Shown here: positions 60,474 to 64,000 of the stretch, piece by piece
Numbering within the stretch: position 1 is the first letter of the stretch
Layout: every line of letters begins with the position of its first letter
From: an uncultured Lachnospiraceae bacterium
GTDB taxonomy: Bacteria; Bacillota; Clostridia; Lachnospirales; Lachnospiraceae
Direction of reading: 5' to 3'
DNA length: 64,000 nt
NCBI GenBank assembly: GCA_934320845.1
Contig: CAKRFU010000003.1
Span: 1-64,000 of the forward strand
Program-made: the position numbers and the translations under genes
The notes under the pieces: model-generated
What the model was told of the DNA's origin: nothing
Seen by the model: only the letters and a program-made list of their open reading frames with translations
Database searches by the model: none

Positions 60474-60514
60474 GAGCCATACATCGGGGAGATGTAAATC
60501 TTGATGTGTGGCTC
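60474..60514 (+). terminator. Hairpin between the coiled-coil gene and tetR
   Basis: GAGCCATACATC (60474-60485) pairs with GATGTGTGGCTC (60503-60514) over 12 bp (one G-U) with a 17-base loop. No T-run follows, so it may only dampen read-through into tetR. Confidence 0.5.
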
Positions 60515-60542
60515 TATATGGTTGAAATCAGAGGTGATGCAG

Positions 60543-61136
60543 ATGAGTAAAATAGAAGAAAAAAAGAAAAACAAACAGGAAGCATTGCTTGCATCAGCGT
60601 TTAAGCTGTTTACGGAAAAAGGAATTAATAATACGTCTATTTCAGAGATAGTTAAAAATGCAAAGATGGCTAAGGGAACATTTTATCTTTATTTTAAAGA
60701 TAAGTATGATATAAGAGACAGACTTATAACACATAAGGCAGACAGGCTTTTTGAAATTGCGTATGAGGAACTTGAAAAAACTGAATATAATACACTTGAG
60801 GACTGTATATTGTTTATTGTAGACAATATTGTAAATCAGTTAAGCAAAAATCAGTCGCTCATGAAATTTATATCAAAAAATCTCAGTTGGTCGCTTTTTT
60901 CAAACGTAAGGATAGGCCAGCTTGACAATAAAAGTTGCATGGATATATTTGACGGAATAATAGAAGAATCGGGGAGAAACTTTAGAAATATTGATACAAT
61001 GATATTTATGATTGTGGAACTTGTAAATTCAACATGTTATAATGCAATATTATATGCATCACCTGTTTCACTCGAACAGTTAAAACCGGATCTGCATAAA
61101 TGTATATGTGGAATTATGAAACAATTTGAGGTATAA
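60543..61136 (+). CDS. TetR-family transcriptional regulator
   Basis: A 197-residue regulator. The N-terminal helix-turn-helix is clear: EALLASAFKLFTEKGINNTSISEIVKNAKMAKGTFYLYFKDKYDIRDRL. The C-terminal ligand domain is not assignable to a subfamily. ATG 60543 follows GAGGTGAT. It ends the operon of MMPL transporter and exported coiled-coil protein and most likely represses it through the TGAC-N5-GTCA sites at 55695-55772; no such site lies directly upstream of tetR itself. The inducer is probably a substrate of the pump. Confidence 0.88.
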   Translation: MSKIEEKKKNKQEALLASAFKLFTEKGINNTSISEIVKNAKMAKGTFYLYFKDKYDIRDRLITHKADRLFEIAYEELEKTEYNTLEDCILFIVDNIVNQLSKNQSLMKFISKNLSWSLFSNVRIGQLDNKSCMDIFDGIIEESGRNFRNIDTMIFMIVELVNSTCYNAILYASPVSLEQLKPDLHKCICGIMKQFEV

Positions 61137-61141
61137 TATAA

Positions 61142-61163
61142 AAAGCAAAAAATGCTTTACTTT
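61142..61163 (+). terminator. Weak terminator after tetR
   Basis: AAAGCA (61142-61147) and TGCTTT (61153-61158) form a 6-bp stem with an A5 loop, then ACTTTT. Confidence 0.4.
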
Positions 61164-61228
61164 TAAATTGAATGGTGATAGTCTATTATTCTAGGTAGAG
61201 GAAAGCGGTTTATGGAGAGTAAAATTAA

Positions 61229-62329
61229 ATGGGAAATTGCATGGCGGACTTAGTGAATAAACTGGTTGCGAATAACAGTTTATCAAAAGGGGAGCTGGAA
61301 GAACTTTTAAAATTCAGAAATAAAGAAACGACAGATTATCTGTTTGAAAAAGCTTTGATTGCAAAAGAAAAGCTGTATGGCAAAAAAATATATATAAGAG
61401 GAATAGTAGAACTTACAAATTATTGTAAAAATAATTGTTATTATTGTGGACTTAGAAGAGACAATATATTTATACCGAGATATAGACTGGACGAGAAAGA
61501 CTTGCTTAAATTCTGTGAAAAGGGATATGGCAAAGGTGTCCGGTCTTTTATGCTTGTTGGGGGGGATGATTACAATTTTACGGAAAGCAGGGTCGCAGAT
61601 ATGGTTGCCATGCTTAGAGAAAATTTTAGTGACTGTTCTATAGGGCTTGCGTTAGGACAGAGAAGTGAAAGTACATACAGAACATGGTTTGAAGCTGGAG
61701 CATCGAGATATGAACTTAGCCACGAAACTGCATCGGACAATCATTTTAAGAAGATACATCCGCCTGAAATGTCACTCTTAACCAGAAAACAGTCATTATG
61801 GGAATTAAAAATGATAGGTTATCAGGTGGGAAGCGGATTTATGGTGGGAACGCCTTATCAGATGGTTGCGGATGTTGTTGAAGATTTGTTATTCCTAAAA
61901 AAACTTGACCCGCAAATGGTACATATAGTTCCTTTTATGCCGACATCATATACAAGGTTTGAGCATGAGAGAAGCGGAAACGGTGATATGACACTTTATC
62001 TTATGGCTATCGCAAGGCTGATGCTTCCAAGAGCAATGATTACGGCTGATACGATACTTGATAATGTTTTACAGGATGGAAGAAAAAAATCATTTGAGGC
62101 AGGGGCGGGAGAAGTAAATGCTGAGCTTTGCAGCGATGATATAAAGGAATATTACAATGTATACAATAAGAGGATAAATTTGAAAAATACTGCCGGTGAC
62201 GATGTCAGCAGAATAATGGAGAAAATATTGGAAAGCGGTTTTGAACCGGGAAAGGATAGGGGCGATTATAAACCGGTACCGGAGGAGGAAAAATTGTATG
62301 GCAGGATACATCGTATTATGCGACCATAA
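61229..62329 (+). CDS. hydE: HydE-like radical-SAM protein ([FeFe]-hydrogenase maturation)
   Basis: A 366-residue BioB/HydE-family radical-SAM protein. The cluster motif is Cys66, Cys70 and Cys73 (ELTNYCKNNCYYCGLRRDN), with RYRLDEKDLL, SRYELSHETASDNHFKKIHPP and GSGFMVGTPYQ as in HydE, which helps build the H-cluster. The usual LQSGED loop reads LVGGDD. HydF, HydG and hydrogenase genes are not in this window. GGAGAG precedes ATG 61229. Its last 32 bases overlap the following regulator gene. A related methylornithine synthase-like role cannot be fully excluded. Confidence 0.82.
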   Translation: MGNCMADLVNKLVANNSLSKGELEELLKFRNKETTDYLFEKALIAKEKLYGKKIYIRGIVELTNYCKNNCYYCGLRRDNIFIPRYRLDEKDLLKFCEKGYGKGVRSFMLVGGDDYNFTESRVADMVAMLRENFSDCSIGLALGQRSESTYRTWFEAGASRYELSHETASDNHFKKIHPPEMSLLTRKQSLWELKMIGYQVGSGFMVGTPYQMVADVVEDLLFLKKLDPQMVHIVPFMPTSYTRFEHERSGNGDMTLYLMAIARLMLPRAMITADTILDNVLQDGRKKSFEAGAGEVNAELCSDDIKEYYNVYNKRINLKNTAGDDVSRIMEKILESGFEPGKDRGDYKPVPEEEKLYGRIHRIMRP

Positions 62330-62978
62330 CATCGAATGGCAGGAAAGATTTCAGGCAAAGCTTTCACAAAGAGGGATAGATGCTGTTTCAATAGAAAATG
62401 TGAGTGAACTTGAGTTTCATTTTGAAAATTCAAGGTTTACAAATATAATTGTTTGTTCACTTATAGAACTAAGAGAATACATGAAGAAATATGAAGCACA
62501 GAAAGAGAATGCACAAAGCATATTTGAAAAAGCAGATGTGTTTGTTATAGCAGATGAGAAAAATGATGATGACGAGATAAAAGCATTTAGGGCAGGCTGT
62601 GTCGATTTTCAGAATCGAAAGCGTAATATGGATGTTATATTGCAGCGTCTTATTTCACAATTTGAAAAAAAGATAATTCGTGAGAAAACAATAATAAATA
62701 TTAAAGAAATGCTTGTGGAATACAAAGATATTTCCGTGGAAATAAAAGATAACGAGGCAAAGCTGCTTGCTCTGCTATTAAATTCAGACGAGGAATTTGT
62801 CGGCGTTGAGAAAATCTGCCAATATTTATGGAACAGATCAGATGATATAACGAGAGTAAGTCTTTCAAGTCTTGTTTACAGGCTGAGAAAGAAAATGCCG
62901 GATGGCGGAAAATGCATAAAAAGCATTTACGGAAAGGGATATTATTTGTCGAAAAATGAGATACAAATGTGCGTATAA
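62298..62978 (+). CDS. Winged-helix regulator (OmpR/PhoB type) with degenerate receiver
   Basis: A 226-residue protein. The C-terminal domain (about 135-220) is an OmpR-type winged helix: LLALLLNSDEEFVGVEKICQYLWNRSDDITRVSLSSLVYRLRKKM and IKSIYGKGYYL. The N-terminal half is receiver-like, but the phosphoacceptor position is Cys/Ser (IIVCSLIE, residues 50-57) instead of Asp, so phosphorylation is not expected. GGAGGAGGA sits eight bases before ATG 62298. It overlaps the hydE end by 32 bases, so expression is coupled, which points to a joint role or a shared signal. Confidence 0.75.
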   Translation: MAGYIVLCDHNIEWQERFQAKLSQRGIDAVSIENVSELEFHFENSRFTNIIVCSLIELREYMKKYEAQKENAQSIFEKADVFVIADEKNDDDEIKAFRAGCVDFQNRKRNMDVILQRLISQFEKKIIREKTIINIKEMLVEYKDISVEIKDNEAKLLALLLNSDEEFVGVEKICQYLWNRSDDITRVSLSSLVYRLRKKMPDGGKCIKSIYGKGYYLSKNEIQMCV

Positions 62979-62992
62979 ATTATATATGACTG

Positions 62993-63022
62993 TTGACTCT
63001 GGTACAATGAATAACTGATAAT
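62993..63022 (+). promoter_or_regulatory. Promoter of the receiver-kinase gene
   Basis: TTGACT (62993-62998), 18 bases, GATAAT (63017-63022), leaving a leader of about 90 bases before the start. Confidence 0.5.
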
Positions 63023-63052
63023 TAGATATGACAGATCTTTTTATTGTAATAT

Positions 63053-63092
63053 GTACTCTCGGTATCTTCTGAATGAAGAATTTCGAGAGTAC
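63053..63092 (+). promoter_or_regulatory. Stem-loop in the leader of the receiver-kinase gene
   Basis: GTACTCTCG (63053-63061) pairs perfectly with CGAGAGTAC (63084-63092), with an inner TTCT/AGAA pairing. It ends ten bases before the GGAGG site. Without a T-run it looks like a leader structure rather than a terminator, though it could end the upstream transcript inefficiently. Confidence 0.5.
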
Positions 63093-63118
63093 ATTATTTA
63101 GAAGCGGAGGAAACATGT

Positions 63119-64000
63119 ATGGAATTTATATTAAAAAAAGAGATGGAAGAATACGGCAGTTTCAATCATGAAAAGATACTGTTGGTGGATGATAATGATA
63201 CAAATATTTTTGTTGTAAAAACCATACTTGAAGACAGAGGGTTGATTGTTGATACTGCGTTATGTGGAAAAGAGGGGATAGATAGATATAGAAAATCAAA
63301 AGAATTTGAATATAAAATTATTTTTTTAGATATAAACATGTACGATATAGATGGATATGAAGTATCAAAAGAAATAAGAATGTCAGACAGAAAAGATGCT
63401 GCTAAAATACCTGTTTATGCTTTGTCAGCAAATATTTTTGCAAAGGACAGAATTAAGGCAAAAGAGTCGGGGATGAATGGTTATGTAACCAAACCGATTA
63501 TATATAAGACATTGTTTGGTCTTATAAGAGAAATAATTGAAAAAGATAGTGACAGTACCGGCAAAGAAAGTACGGTTAAGAAGTTAACAACAGATAAAAC
63601 TGCAGGCAGGCGGGAAAAGAGAACACTCTCAGAGAGTAATTTATTGGAAAATATTGGAGGACATTTTATTTTTAATGCGCTTAATACAATAAAAGGTTCG
63701 GTGATTATGAAATCTGAAAATTCATGTTCACTCATAAATGACATTTCTGCTTATATGCAATACAGATTTAAGACATTGGCAGGAGAAATTACATCTAATG
63801 TGGGTAAGGAATTATTTTATTTAGAAGCGTATTTGAGGCTTGAGAAGGCAAGATTTTCTTACATCAATTATGAGATAAATATATTTGATGAGGAAGTGAA
63901 AGAATTAAGTCTGCCTGCCATGTCGCTTATTTTTTTGGCAGAAAATGCCATTCATCACGGGCTGCTCGAAAAAGAGTATGATATGTGCGAAAAGGCGTTG
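63119..64000 (+). CDS. Receiver-first LytS-type histidine kinase, 3' end beyond window
   Basis: The visible 294 residues hold an N-terminal receiver (KILLVDDNDTNIF with Asp24/Asp25, phosphoacceptor Asp71 in IIFLDINMYD, Ser103 and Lys125 in GYVTKP), a charged linker, and a His_kinase-type region with His182 in GGHFIFNALNTIKG and the N-box AENAIHHG at about residues 274-281. The order receiver then LytS-like kinase, without membrane segments, marks a soluble hybrid sensor. ATG 63119 is used because the overlapping ATG at 63115 runs into a stop after 18 codons; GGAGG is at 63106-63110. The ATP-binding end is cut off by the window edge. Confidence 0.85.
   Translation, partial: MEFILKKEMEEYGSFNHEKILLVDDNDTNIFVVKTILEDRGLIVDTALCGKEGIDRYRKSKEFEYKIIFLDINMYDIDGYEVSKEIRMSDRKDAAKIPVYALSANIFAKDRIKAKESGMNGYVTKPIIYKTLFGLIREIIEKDSDSTGKESTVKKLTTDKTAGRREKRTLSESNLLENIGGHFIFNALNTIKGSVIMKSENSCSLINDISAYMQYRFKTLAGEITSNVGKELFYLEAYLRLEKARFSYINYEINIFDEEVKELSLPAMSLIFLAENAIHHGLLEKEYDMCEKAL

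Overview
The window reads as a stretch of chromosome from a low-GC, Gram-positive anaerobe of the Clostridia, most likely a gut Lachnospiraceae. This is inferred from AT-rich composition, strong GGAGG ribosome binding sites, TTGACA/17/TATAAT promoters, the ireB-ruvX-DUF1292-RNase J-YlbF gene order, radical-SAM HemZ and HydE, a split transketolase, PdxST with a MocR regulator, a CIRCE heat-shock operator, and large secreted Lys-rich proteins with Thr/Glu/Pro linkers. Species cannot be named. I see no rRNA, tRNA, CRISPR array, insertion sequence, prophage or replication origin. No gene-free stretch exceeds about 300 bases.

Layout. 1-29 is the start of a leftward HPr-like gene. 273-7412 is a rightward housekeeping run: MtaB, IreB, RuvX, DUF1292, RNase J, YlbF-like, an MltG N-terminal fragment, a TrmR-like methyltransferase and a U32 peptidase (likely tRNA wobble-uridine modification). 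7479-8936 is a GH29 fucosidase. 9162-11387 (leftward) holds a cold-shock protein and an Uup-type ABC-F ATPase, divergent from a thioesterase and an arylsulfotransferase-like protein that lacks its catalytic histidine. 13959-18142 carries Fsa-type transaldolase, split transketolase, ThiW and ThiM. 18261-20235 is a glycosyltransferase followed by small, partly broken genes. 20382-23547 is the vitamin B6 unit: PdxT/PdxS leftward, PdxR rightward.

23633-29413 has AroA, ArgS, a DUF815 AAA+ ATPase and a secreted transglutaminase-like protein. 29512-32818 has IlvN, IlvC, a 36-residue hydrophobic small protein with its own promoter and terminator, then AroD and AroK. 32865-38861 is an envelope block: NlpC/P60 protein, glycosyltransferase, TagF-like glycerophosphotransferase, Eis-like acetyltransferase, a 58-residue protein and a C39-like peptidase. 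38907-44176 has the (p)ppGpp enzyme Rel, a metallo-beta-lactamase-fold hydrolase, HemZ and an HD-GYP-like protein. 44270-53302 has a BspA-like leucine-rich-repeat protein, AspS, a PAP2 phosphatase, LeuS and a secreted SGNH esterase.

53324-61136 is the best regulatory region. HtpG has a promoter bracketed by a perfect CIRCE element and a degenerate one. Its terminator is a 46-bp perfect palindrome carrying two of three TGAC-N5-GTCA sites over the promoter of an MMPL transporter / exported coiled-coil / TetR operon. 61229-64000 holds a HydE-like maturase, a winged-helix protein with a degenerate receiver, and the start of a receiver-first LytS-type kinase that runs off the right edge.
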